From the NCBI GenBank assembly GCA_032433765.1, contig JAVIAB010000124.1:90623911-90687910 (forward strand): DNA of 64,000 nt, given 5' to 3'. Both the position numbers and the translations under genes were made by a program. The notes beneath the pieces were generated by a model, which was not told the DNA's origin, searched no databases, and worked only from the letters and a program-made list of their open reading frames with translations. Position 1 is the stretch's first letter, and each line of letters starts with the position of its first letter. Origin of the DNA: Megaustenia siamemsis (Eukaryota > Mollusca > Gastropoda > Stylommatophora > Ariophantidae). Positions 36,018 to 45,801 of the stretch are shown here, piece after piece.

Positions 36018-37345
36018 GGGAGGTCAAAAAGTAATGCACACCAATTTTTTTCTCGGAAACTAGTCGGGCAAAATGTGTGAAATTTTCACAGATTGTAGCT
36101 GAACATCCCCTTTACACTACCTATTTTTCAACATAATCTCCTTCCAAGCGTATTGCCTTACGCCAACGCGAAACTAGGTCATGAATGCCTCGTTTGTACC
36201 AAGTTTTGTCCTGCTCGCGTAGCCATTTTTTAACTGCACGGATCACATCCTCATCATTGTCAAAGTGTTTCCCACGCAGGAATTTTTTGAGTGGTCCAAA
36301 CAGATGGAAATCTGAGGGAGCCAGATCAGGGCTGTAAGGAGGATGGGGCAGTACAGTCCAACCAAATTTGTTGATTGCTTCCCGTGTTACCAGACTTGTG
36401 TGAGGGCGTGCATTGTCATGTTGAAGCAACAAATCTGCAGATGGCTTATTAGGCCGAGCTCTGTGGAACCGATTTTTGAGTTTTGTCAGTGTATTGATGT
36501 AAGCTGTCGAGTTGATTGTCTCACCTCTTGTCATTACATCAACAAGAATCACACCATCAATGTCCCAGAAGACAGTGATCATCACCTTTCCGGCTGATGG
36601 AGATGTTTTGAATTTTTTTCTTTTTGGTGACTGCGGATGATGCCATTCCATTGACTGCATTTTTGTTTCAGGCTCATAATAATGTGCCCACGTTTCGTCA
36701 CCGGTAACAATTTTTGACAAAAACATTCTCCTTCAACAACGAAACGCTCCAACAATTCAGAACAGAATGTTTTCCTTTGAACTCTGTGATCATTTGTTAG
36801 GCACCGAGGAACCCATCGAGCGCAAATCTTTGAATATCCGAGAGTTTAAAAATTGCGATTGCACTTCCCTTGCTGACTGTAAGCTGCAATGCCAATTGCT
36901 GACTAGTGATACGCCTATCCTTACGAATAATGGCATCAGCCCGGTTTAACATGTCTGTGCTGGTAGCCGAGGCAACACGTCCAGAACGCGGTAAATCATA
37001 CAGCTCCACTCGTACACTTTCTGCAGCTTTAATTCTCTGAACCCAGCGACTAACTGTGCTCCTATCAACTGCAGAACATTTTTACACTGCACACAGTCGT
37101 TTATGAATGTTTGCCACAGTTTCTTTTTCCGCAACCAGAAATTCTATGACAATTCGCTGTTTGTAACGGACATTGTTGACAAGCTCCATTTTAACGGTTC
37201 ATAGATTGCGTAATATTTTTCAGAATGCTGTGCAATTTGGTGCACATAATTGGAACATGTCATATTCCAAGTGTGCAAAATTTCAAATTCCTATCTTTAT
37301 TATTAGCCGAGAAAAAAATTGGTGTGCATTACTTTTTGACCTCCC
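36018..37345 (-). mobile_element. mariner element (DD34D) with both TIRs, 1.33 kb
   Basis: GGGAGGTCAAAAAGTAATGC, then ACACCAATTTTTTTCTCGG, at the left is mirrored at the right by CCGAGAAAAAAATTGGTGTG, then CATTACTTTTTGACCTCCC. The TIRs are about 39 bp with almost no mismatches. TA follows the right end; the left flank has AA, so one TA of the target duplication may have mutated. Total length and TIR length fit a canonical mariner. The transposase is on the minus strand. Confidence 0.95.
36121..37189 (-). pseudogene. Mariner transposase, one stop and one frameshift
   Basis: ATG at 37189 opens MELVNNVRYKQRIVIEF, the first helix-turn-helix. A TAA at codon 36 (37082-37084) follows LCAV. The frame continues through DRSTVSRWVQRIKAAE, the second DNA-binding motif DRRITSQQLALQL, and SKGSAIAIF. 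A one-base shift near 36800-36840 moves the reading into the catalytic domain: VTGDETW (first Asp), LLQHDNARPHTS (second Asp) and YSPDLAPSDFHLFGPL (third Asp). There are 34 residues between the second and third Asp, so it is DD34D. About 356 codons, normal for mariner. All three catalytic residues survive; the stop and frameshift make this copy non-autonomous. Confidence 0.93.
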
Positions 37346-37616
37346 TACGTACATGGCGATAATATGCTGTACTCTCAAAAAAGGAAGATACGTCAGTTCC
37401 GTGTGGTCTTGAGTATGGTCAAGAACAGACTAGACTGAACTTAATATTACTTGAACAAGGCAGAACCTCGGTGTGAAATATAGTAGAAGGGTTCTCAAAA
37501 TATGTGACATATAAATCTATGTTTACCTATAGCGATGGTTGTGCTCCCCGAAACAAAAAAAAGTTTACAAACACATGCGTAAGTAACCATACATTCATAA
37601 ACGCATGCGTCTCTCT
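37346..37616. other. Unassigned spacer
   Basis: Nothing recognised between the mariner and the TA microsatellite. Confidence 0.3.
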
Positions 37617-37627
37617 CTATATATATA

Positions 37628-37718
<91 letters not shown>
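37617..37718. repeat. (TA)n microsatellite, about 100 bp
   Basis: Almost pure TATATATA with a single TATGTATA interruption near its start. Confidence 0.97.
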
Positions 37719-37719
<1 letters not shown>

Positions 37720-38300
37720 GTCCAAATGTGCCAGTACACATGCAGACCTACACATACATAATGTAGCAGGTATTCTATGTGCATGAGAGCATTATATTCA
37801 TGCCTTGTGGAGACAGCAAATCCAACGGGACAATGAGACAATTCTCAAGAACGAACCGACTACTATTGTTATAGTAAAATGAGACAATGCCAATGACTTG
37901 CATGCTGGGGTTACTACTATGGCCTGGGGAATTGAAATAGGACGACACCTGACTGCTAGTCTTCGGCTTAACATCACTAAGATGCTCATAAAATCTGTCA
38001 CATGGATGTCTTCCAGACTAACCTGTATACGCCATCTGCCAATGCTGACATATTATGGCGTAAATCGTATTATGTGCTACGTATGGAAAACTCCCTTGAT
38101 ATCACATCGCCTATTGAAGAACAGAACGGAATCAGTTGAAAGTACGCGGTGGCGAATGTCGCATACTCGACCTCAACATCGAACTGTTCCTAGGTGTTGA
38201 TGCTTTGAGCGGGGTGGCCACTCTTGACAAGAATGTTTATCAGATTCCTGACTGAGACTTTCGTTTTCAAATTTGTATTATTTTCTAATCACTGGAGTCT
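37719..38300. other. Unassigned spacer
   Basis: No family recognised. A 100-codon open frame (37898-38200) has no identifiable domain. Confidence 0.3.
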
Positions 38301-38304
38301 GTAT

Positions 38305-38660
38305 ACATGTGGTTTTACAGAGGAATGTTGAGAATACCATGGACAGCTAAGAATAGTAATGATAACGTTCTGAATAGGCCAAACCAAAAAGAGAGTTAAT
38401 TTCCAATATTAGGAGGAAACAATCATCATTTTTTTGGCCATGTATTGAGAAGGGAACAGCTGGGATATATTGTAACAAGTGGGAAAATTGAGGGACGAAG
38501 AGATAGATGGAAGCAAAGAGAAAATATACCAGACAGCTTAAGAGAATGGCTTGGCAGAATGTCAACAACAGAAATGATAAATAACTGTCGTGATTGAAGT
38601 TTGTGGAGAGACATGATCACCTACGCCAGCAAGTCCAGTACTTGATGATGATGGTGATTA
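38305..38660 (+). mobile_element. LINE family C 3' end
   Basis: The plus strand encodes WFYRGMLRIPWTAKN, FFGHVLRREQLGYIV, SGKIEGRRDRWKQRE, LREWLGRMSTTEMI and LWRDMITYASKSST, then stops and a GATGATGATGG tail. The sequence shares its terminus with the minus-strand copies at 41040, 54616 and 59812. Confidence 0.8.
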
Positions 38661-39054
38661 TTTTATAAATCGTGATTAACAAATATTATTACACATCATT
38701 AGTGAGACTGGGAATAAAGTTTCTCCTGCGAGCGGTAGTAAAACATACTTCCCGTCTACATAGTGATTACTTTACAGTGTTGTAAAACACTTGTAAAATG
38801 TATGAACCGCAACATTTTGTATACGTCTATTGGAGTTAATCCAATATTAAATTTCAACCAATATTGAAATTATATTAATCTATTAACTTACATTACCTGA
38901 ATTTCATCGCGGAGCTTCTTCGCAATCGCGCCATTTACTCTACATTGTACCAGATATATAATGCAAATGAAGTAAACTAATATAATATATTAACGTTTAT
39001 TTTCACCTTTCATCATTTCCACCTGTTGTTTATTCGTATAAGAGAAATACAGTT

Positions 39055-39224
39055 AATCGATTCTCAAATGGGGTTCAGAAAAAAAACAACAGATGATGTA
39101 CTGGCGCTCTATTCACCCTAAAACAACTAGCAGAAAAGATGACACAACACAATCAATATTTGTACATAACTTTCAGGGCCGAGTGAATATAGAACAAATG
39201 TGTGATATACAGAAAACATACTGA
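39055..39224 (+). pseudogene. LINE RT fragment (family A-like)
   Basis: The plus strand encodes MGFRKKTTDDVLALFTLKQL and then EHNQ-LYITF-like residues, the RT motif with the sequence GFRKG-ST-D found in LINEs. It runs into a minisatellite built from its own next coding segment. Confidence 0.7.
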
Positions 39225-39575
39225 GTAAGCCACAATCCAATCAATCTAATTAAACGTATCTACGACAACATACAGAGTAAGCCACCATTCAATCAACCTA
39301 ATTAAACGTATCGACGACAACATACGGAGTAAGCCACCATCCAATCAACCTAATTAAACGTATCAACGACAACATACGGAGTAAGCCACCATCCAATTAA
39401 CCTAATTAAACGTATCTACGACAACATACGGAGTAAGCCACCATCCAATCAACCTAATTAAACGTATCTACGACAACAGACGGAGTAAGCCACCATACAA
39501 TCAACCTAATTAAACGTATCTACGACAACAGACGGAGTAAGCCACCATCCAATCAACCTAATTAAACGTATCTAC
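39225..39575. repeat. 52-bp minisatellite derived from LINE coding sequence
   Basis: About seven copies of a 52-bp unit: CATACGGAGTAAGCCACCAT, CCAATCAACCTAATTAAACG and TATCTACGACAA. Starts at 39321 and 39373 fix the period. In one frame the unit reads NQPN-or-INLIKRIYDNIQ, the RT segment expected at this point, so part of a LINE was tandemly amplified in place. Fifty-two is not a multiple of three, so each unit shifts frame. Confidence 0.9.
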
Positions 39576-39589
39576 ATGAACAGCAGCGG

Positions 39590-40330
39590 CACAGTCAGAA
39601 CAGCAGCAGGCTACAGAGACCACAGGCACATAATACGAGATGAAAATAAACATTAACAAAACGAAACAAAAGTCGTGAATATGGCAAAAGAGAAATATAA
39701 AGGTAATATAACTATAGACGACAAACAAATACAAGAAGTACACGAATTTAAATACCTAGGAAGTCTAGTAACAAACGACACCTCACAAAAAGCAGAAATA
39801 GACTAATTATGCAACAAAACTTAACAAATTACTGGACAGCTATCATCACTATTGTCCAAAAAGGAAATAACTCCAGAGGCAAAACGAACACTCTACAATC
39901 TTCATTCAAAAGTTGCGCTACCAATGCAGGTTCTGGACCATTAACAATAAGTAAAATAATCACCACCGAGATGGAATGTGTTTAGCTAATGACAGGAAGC
40001 AGCTTGAGAGATACGATCAGGAAAGAAGAACTGAGAAAAAAAGCTAGGAATAACAAATGCCATATAATAAATAAAAAAAAAACAGATCAAGAATGGTCTG
40101 ACAACGTGATTAAACAGAGAGATCAAAACACAACACAATGAACCTTCAATAAACGTCGCAAGAACACCAGACCCAAGGGCCGACAATGAAAAAGCTAGAT
40201 TTACGGAATATTAGAAACATTAGGAAGGATAACAGCAGCAGAGGCCAACAGAAGAGCAACAGCCAGTAAAATCTTACCTCGACGCTTAAAGGCAAATGAG
40301 GAAGGAAAGAAGAATAGGTGGCATAATACT
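39590..40330 (+). pseudogene. LINE family A, C-terminal half, heavily decayed
   Basis: DNA similarity to 32740-33380 and 51233-51730 is evident: AAATACCTAGGAAGTCTAGT, CTATCATCACTATTGTCC, GGAAATAACTCCAGAGGC, GACAGGAAGCAGCTTGAG and TTACCTCGACGCTTAAAGG. Reading frames are shattered. Together with 39055-39224 it forms one inserted LINE interrupted by the 52-bp minisatellite. Confidence 0.8.
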
Positions 40331-40424
40331 CAACATATAATGTCAAGTGTCTACAGCGCAGACTGTACCTTCCCTCAAGTTCTATTTTAAAGAAGTAAAG
40401 GTGTCCCAAAACAGTATTTTTCTG

Positions 40425-40735
40425 CCAGAGTGGAGTGGAGTGGAGTGGAGTGGAGTGGAGTGTAGTGGAGTGGAGTGTAGTGGAGTGGAGTGGAGTGGAG
40501 TGTAGTGGAGTGGAGTGTAGTGGAGTGGAGTGTAGTGGAGTGTAGTGGAGTGGAGTGGAGTGTAGTGGAGTGGAGTGGAGTGTAGTGTAGTGGAGTGGAG
40601 TGTAGTGGAGTGGAGTGGAGTGGAGTGGAGTGGAGGAGTGGAGTGTAGTGTAGTGGAGTGGAGTGGAGTGGAGTGGAGGAGTGGAGTGGAGTGGAGTGGA
40701 GTGGAGTGTAGTGGAGTGGAGTGGAGTGTAGAGCC
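40425..40735. repeat. Pentanucleotide satellite (GGAGT with GTAGT variants)
   Basis: About 62 pentamers, mostly GGAGT with irregularly interspersed GTAGT and two shortened GGA units. The array begins at TTTTCTGCCAGAGTGGAGTG. It has no stops in several frames because of the five-base period, so the apparent proteins are artefacts. Confidence 0.97.
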
Positions 40736-41035
40736 TCCACTAATTATGGGCAAATCTTTTAGGGAGCAAGGATCAGTGCTCTCTCCCTAGATATTTTGTC
40801 TTCATTTACCAACGGTCAGGCACCCATTTATACCAGCTGGGTTGCCTGGCACGAACAAGCGTGCTCCGAACCCTGGTGATGGACGTGAGTAGGCTAATTA
40901 TTGGCCTTGATTATAAAGACACACATATGATGTCTGTACCAAATATAAGTCTCGGTGTGGAGTAACAATCCGTATTGGTCAGAAATTACATATAATTTTT
41001 GAAAGTAACGAATTAAAACGTTGACTCAACTGCAT
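40736..41035. other. Unassigned spacer
   Basis: The start is GC-richer (CAGGCACCCATTTATACCAG) and may be another retroelement end. No family assigned. Confidence 0.3.
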
Positions 41036-42545
41036 GCGATCATCATCGTCATCAAGTACCGCGCCTGCTGGCGTAGGTGATCATGTCTCTCCACATCTTT
41101 CGATCTCGACAGCTATTTACCATTTCGGTTGTTGACCTTCTGCCAAACCAAACCATTCTCTTAAGCTGTCTGGTATCTTTTCTCTTTACTTCCCTTCCCT
41201 CGACCCTCAATTTTCCGTGTTGTTACAATATATTCAAGCTGTTCTCTTCTCATTACATGGCCAAAAAATGATGATTATTTCTTCCTAATATTATAAATTA
41301 GCTCTCTTCTTGGTTTGACCTCTTTCAGAACTTTTTCATTACTCAGCTTAGCTGTTTATGGTATTCTCAACATTCTTCTGTAAAGCCACAATTTAACAGC
41401 CTTAGTGATTTCCTTGTCTGTTGTCCTATTGCCCATGATGAGAAATGGATTGCAAAGAATCTACCTCATTTTTTGGAAAGCTGCTTTTGCCTGAGCCTTC
41501 TGCATTTCACCTCTTTTGTACATCTTCTATCTGAGGTTAACAAAGTTCCCAAATATTTAAATTCATTTACTAATATTAATGTTCTAATATTTTTCCACTC
41601 GTCTTTATTTTGTACTGAGTTGATGTCTTTTTTGTTGTTGTTGCCATTACTTATGGCTTTTTGCTATTAAGGCTGAGTCCTTTATTTTTTGCTCTCTTTC
41701 ACTATAACGCCTAACATTCCTGTAACTCATTTTCACTGTTAGCGATTAAGACTGTATCATTAGTATACCTTAGATTATTTATATTATGACCTCCGATTGT
41801 TATTCCAGGCATGTCCCTTATGGATCTTAAAATAATCTTGTTATACATATTAAACAAATCTAGTGACAGCACACAACCTTGCCTAACAACTTGTTTTATT
41901 TGTTGAAATGTCCCCACTTGATTTCCAGTTCTTATGGCCGCTGTTTGTTGACAGTACATGTTTATTATTCTTAGATCTTTGCTATATACGTTTATACCTT
42001 CTAAAGTTTTGATTACTTCTCCGTGCTTTACTTTGTCAAATGCATTGGTATAATCTATGAAACATCGGTATAGATCTGTTTTCACATATATAGCTCTTTC
42101 TGCTATGTATCTTATGATGTAAATGACATTGCTCGTTCCTTTATTTCTAACAAAACCACACTGTTATTCACTAATTTGTAAACTGATTTTCTTTTGCACT
42201 CTTCGGATCATGCTTCTTAGTAATATCTTAGTGATACGACTCTTAAGGCTTATTGTGCGATGATCATCGCCTTCAATCGCACCATATTTCTTTGGTAGGG
42301 CTATGAATATTGATTTGAGCATGTCGTCTGGTATTTACCCGCTGTTGTAGATATCATTCAATGTTTTTGTTATTATTTCTATTCCAAAATCACCCATGGC
42401 TTCATCTCTTCTTTAGTTATATTATCTTGTCCACGAGCTTTTCCTGCTTTCATATTGCGCAAAGCGTCTTTCTCTTCATCTTCGGGTATTTCTGGTCCTT
42501 CTCCATTAAACATACTACAGAATCTTATAATTGAGATCATCTTGT
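41036..42545 (-). pseudogene. LINE family C, RT domain to 3' tail
   Basis: From 42545 down: a linker with EEKDALRNMKAGKARGQDN (RT entry motif), then near 42085-41711 DLYRCFIDYTNAFDKVKH (first catalytic Asp in FIDY), QQIKQVVRQGCVLSLDLFN, GGHNINNLRYTNDTVLIA and SENELQEC. The catalytic F/Y-A-D-D is Y-T-N-D here, so the first Asp is lost. The C-terminus decays and ends with a GATGATGATG tail at about 41036-41050. The RT resembles RTE-type elements. Its 5' truncation lies directly next to the GPCR exon at 42546. Confidence 0.85.
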
Positions 42546-42720
42546 CTAACATACTGATGTTCACTAAATCTTGAAAACCATGTTTTGTGAAACATACGAT
42601 GCTGATAATGTTTGTAACGATAAACATGATGTTAATTAACTGCAAAGGCACACCGAAGATAAACCAGGTATAAATCCCTATTGATTGGTTACTTATATTG
42701 ATATCTTCGAATCGCGACAT
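42546..42720 (-). pseudogene. Chemosensory-type GPCR exon 1 (gene 2)
   Basis: ATG at 42720 opens MSRFEDINISNQSIGIY, then a TM1 segment (WFIFGVPLQLINIMFIV), then TNIISIVCFTKHGF and VNISMLD-like residues. Length is 175 nt to the end of TTAG, identical to exon 1 of the plus-strand gene at 44665. That gene has GT immediately after TTAG; here the next bases are ACAAGATG. No consensus donor exists, and LINE sequence begins within a few dozen bases. It pairs with exon 2 at 34132-34346. The gene is divergently arranged with the intact receptor, 1.9 kb away. Confidence 0.88.
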
Positions 42721-43930
42721 ATTAAACGGAATGTTTATTACAAAATAAACACTTGTTTTCTATATATCAACCCTGCACATTCTTCTTTTCTTTTACGGAA
42801 CTATCTCATTCCTGGTGTCTGCCGCGGGACTGATAGAACTAGAGAATAAAGGCCGTTTAATAAGCAGTTAACACGAGAGTTGTTATTTGACTTCTGGTAG
42901 AAACAACTGTTGACACTATCGTGAGTCGAATCCGTGTTCTTCTGTTCTGGAGAGCACGACAAGTTATCGATTTTGCCACCCGCTCTCCACTGAACAGTAG
43001 AGATTGATAATTGCCTATATGATTAATTTCAACGAGGTAAAGAACTGAAATGCCGTATCTATTCTTTTTTATGTGTAATGGCTTTAAATAACAACATTGA
43101 ACAGAAAAATAGGCTATACCTATCTTAGCTGACATAATTGCATAGCATTATGACCTTCATTTGATACATGAGTGTTGCTTGTTAACGGCTGATTATACAT
43201 GAAGATGTACTGCAGCTGAAGGTAACCGGGAAAAATTAGATTCTTTTAACATTAAATTGTATATTTTATAGTTCCACGTTATTTTTACATTATCAGACGT
43301 TATGTTACCGTTGACCGGGTCGTATATTTGTATTTTAAAATAAATATGTACAGAAGAAAAAAACTCAATCGAAGAGTTACAACGATATACTTCAGTGGCA
43401 TATTATATAGAACAGCTCATGTCATATTGCATTGCTATTAACGATACTTGGTTACAACCTGTCATTACAATTCTAGCAAAATAATTATCTTATGAAACAG
43501 CACAACAACCAACGTCTACTAATGTGAAGAAATGCATAATGAAATATGCAAAACGTGTATTCTTTTTCAAATTATATAAAGTGTATTATTTGCATCAAAT
43601 GTCAAAGATGACACACACAGTTTTAATTTAGAAGTAGCATGCCTTAAAATACAAACACACACACACACACACGCAAATAGCCACGTAACATTTAAACATT
43701 TATAAGTCAAAACGGATATATACATAAGGTATGCTAAACTTGTTTTAAGATTTACTTGCATGAAACGTTAGCTTTTATGTTTAGACTTCCTAAAATAATT
43801 CCCATCAAATATAAATTGTGTAAAAAGAAGCTGAATGTAGTAGTGTAAACTACGTTATAAAATAATGTATAGGTGGATAGAGTATATGTCACTTGATATT
43901 AAAATACGCAACAACAAATAAGGCAACTTG
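42721..43930. promoter_or_regulatory. Head-to-head intergenic region of the GPCR pair
   Basis: The two receptor start codons (42720 minus, 44665 plus) face away from each other, so any promoters must lie here. This first 1.2 kb is AT-rich with a (CA)n run at 43651-43672. I see no convincing TATA or initiator element. The remaining intergenic part is occupied by two minisatellites. The regulatory role is inferred from position only. Confidence 0.35.
43651..43672. repeat. (CA)n microsatellite
   Basis: ACACACACACACACACACAC run, about 11 units. Confidence 0.95.
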
Positions 43931-43934
43931 GTGA

Positions 43935-44234
43935 CATTACATTAATACCTACATTAATACCTACATTAATACCTACATTAATACCTACATTAATACCTAC
44001 ATTAATACCTACATTAATACCTACATTAATACATACATTAATACCTACATTAATACCTACATTAATACCTACATTAATACCTACATTAATACATACATTA
44101 ATACCTACATTAATACCTACATTAATACCTACATTAATACCTACATTAATACCTACATTAATACCTACATTAATACCTACATTAATACCTACATTAATAC
44201 CTACATTAATACCTACATTAATACCTACATTAAA
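43935..44234. repeat. 12-bp minisatellite (ATTAATACCTAC)
   Basis: About 25 nearly identical units of ACATTAATACCT. Two carry ACATACATTAAT instead of ACCTACATTAAT, spaced 60 bp apart, hinting at a small higher-order unit. No stops occur in one frame on the minus strand (GINV repeats); this is an artefact of the 12-bp period. Confidence 0.97.
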
Positions 44235-44280
44235 CAATTTTCTGCCAGAGTGGAGTGGAGTTGAATCCTACTCCAATTGG

Positions 44281-44518
44281 AAACTTGATCACAGAGAGCG
44301 AGAGAGAAACTTGATCACAGAGAGCGAGAGAGAAACTTGATCACAGAGAGCGAGAGAGAAACTTGATCACAGAGAGCGAGAGAGAAACTTGATCACAGAG
44401 AGCGAGAGAGAAACTTGATCACAGAGAGCTAGAGAGAAACTTGATCACAGAGAGCGAGAGAGAAACTTGATCACAGAGAGCGAGAGAGAAACTTGATCAC
44501 AGAGAGCGAGAGAGAAAC
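44281..44518. repeat. 26-bp minisatellite (AAACTTGATCACAGAGAGCG)
   Basis: Nine units of AAACTTGATCACAGAGAGCG plus AGAGAG, 26 bp apart (AAAC at 44281, 44307 and so on). One unit has GAGCTAG. The array ends 147 bp before the start codon of the plus-strand receptor. The TGATCA core is palindromic. Confidence 0.96.
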
Positions 44519-44664
44519 AATTTTCAAACACTATCTCCTTCCATTTTTAAAGCAGTCATGCATAGTTCATGTGTGGGTTATGTTCTTTTTGCGTGTTTAT
44601 CAATTACAAGATCGCTATAATCATAATATTAAATGATTAAATGTCAGATTGGTGTCATTAAAAG

Positions 44665-44839
44665 ATGTCTTCTGAAGAAATTTCCATAATAAATGACAAG
44701 GCGATGGTAATTTATACATGGGTTGTATTTGGTGTTGGCTGTCAGATAATTAGCATCTTTGGTATCGTCACAAACATTATCAATATCATCTGTTTCGTGA
44801 AACAAGGCTTCGAAGAGTCAGTGAACGTCAGCTTGTTAG
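44665..44839 (+). CDS. GPCR gene 1, exon 1 (start codon, TM1)
   Basis: ATG at 44665, then 58 codons covering the N-terminus and TM1, ending VNVSLL plus the first base of a Gly codon. TTAG is followed by the donor GTTTGTAT. The start is supported by the parallel start in the minus-strand gene: both have a short N-terminus with Ser and Ile residues, then IYTW. Reading through the donor gives an unrelated tail with a stop, as expected for intron. Confidence 0.88.
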
Positions 44840-45770
44840 GTTTGTATTTACTGTTTGGGTATTCATACAAACACTCTCTTGAAAAATGTTATGTGATTTT
44901 TTTAAATATGGAAAGCCGTGGTTAGTGAACGTTCAGTTCTATTCTATTCTATTTTATTCTTTGCTATTCTATTCTATTCTGGAATTAATTTTAATAGACC
45001 GGGAGACCACTATATCTGCCCCACCAACGGCGGGTCCAGTATTTCTCGTACCGTATGTCGACTGCTCGTTCCTGGAAAGTGCTGATTTTAGATAGTTCTG
45101 CCTTTCCCACTAAGCACTCATGATCTCATAGACCCTCCAGTTTCTCAGTATATACATCCTTGTTCCATCTACCGTCCTTCTCTTCTCTTAAGGAATGAGG
45201 ATTAAAACCTGACGATGCCCTGTTTGTCCTGATTCAGGTCACACTCAATGCCATAACTGCCAGTTAACGGCGCTTACTTTAATCAAATACCAAGAAGTTG
45301 CATCCAACTCTGCTGTAGAGACTGGACATCAATCTATGAAGCATACTTTTTGAGTTCGTCACCAAAATGACTGATCCGCGTTATGTGTAAGCAAAAGTGC
45401 AATCGTCGCTGAAGCTGCTACTGTAATAGTAAAAGCCAAGAAGGCATGTGTTGAGAGTATTTAGGGGAGACTAGCTATGATAGAAATAGACTATAGATAA
45501 GGGTAATGGTATACGGCCAAGAGGGCGTGTATTCAGTGGGAAGTCATGGAAGCGTGAAAAACACCGGGTGAGGGCAGTTATGCTAGACACAGACCAAGGT
45601 AGGGTCAAGGTAAACAGTTAATACAGAAGGGATCTGGAAGGTTCTAAGAGTGACGTATTGAGTACGCATGTTGTAGACAAAGGAGGATAGAAGATTATAA
45701 ATGATTGATTACGGAGGATTCTAGGATTAAGAATAGGAGGGTAGTATAAATAGTTGGGACGAGAGAAATC

Positions 45771-45801
<31 letters not shown>

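Noticed and set aside
40382..40790. Open frames of repeated LHSTP or EWSGV residues
   Set aside because: Artefact of the pentanucleotide satellite; open in several frames on both strands.
43899..44237. 112-residue GINV repeat protein on the minus strand
   Set aside because: Artefact of the 12-bp minisatellite.
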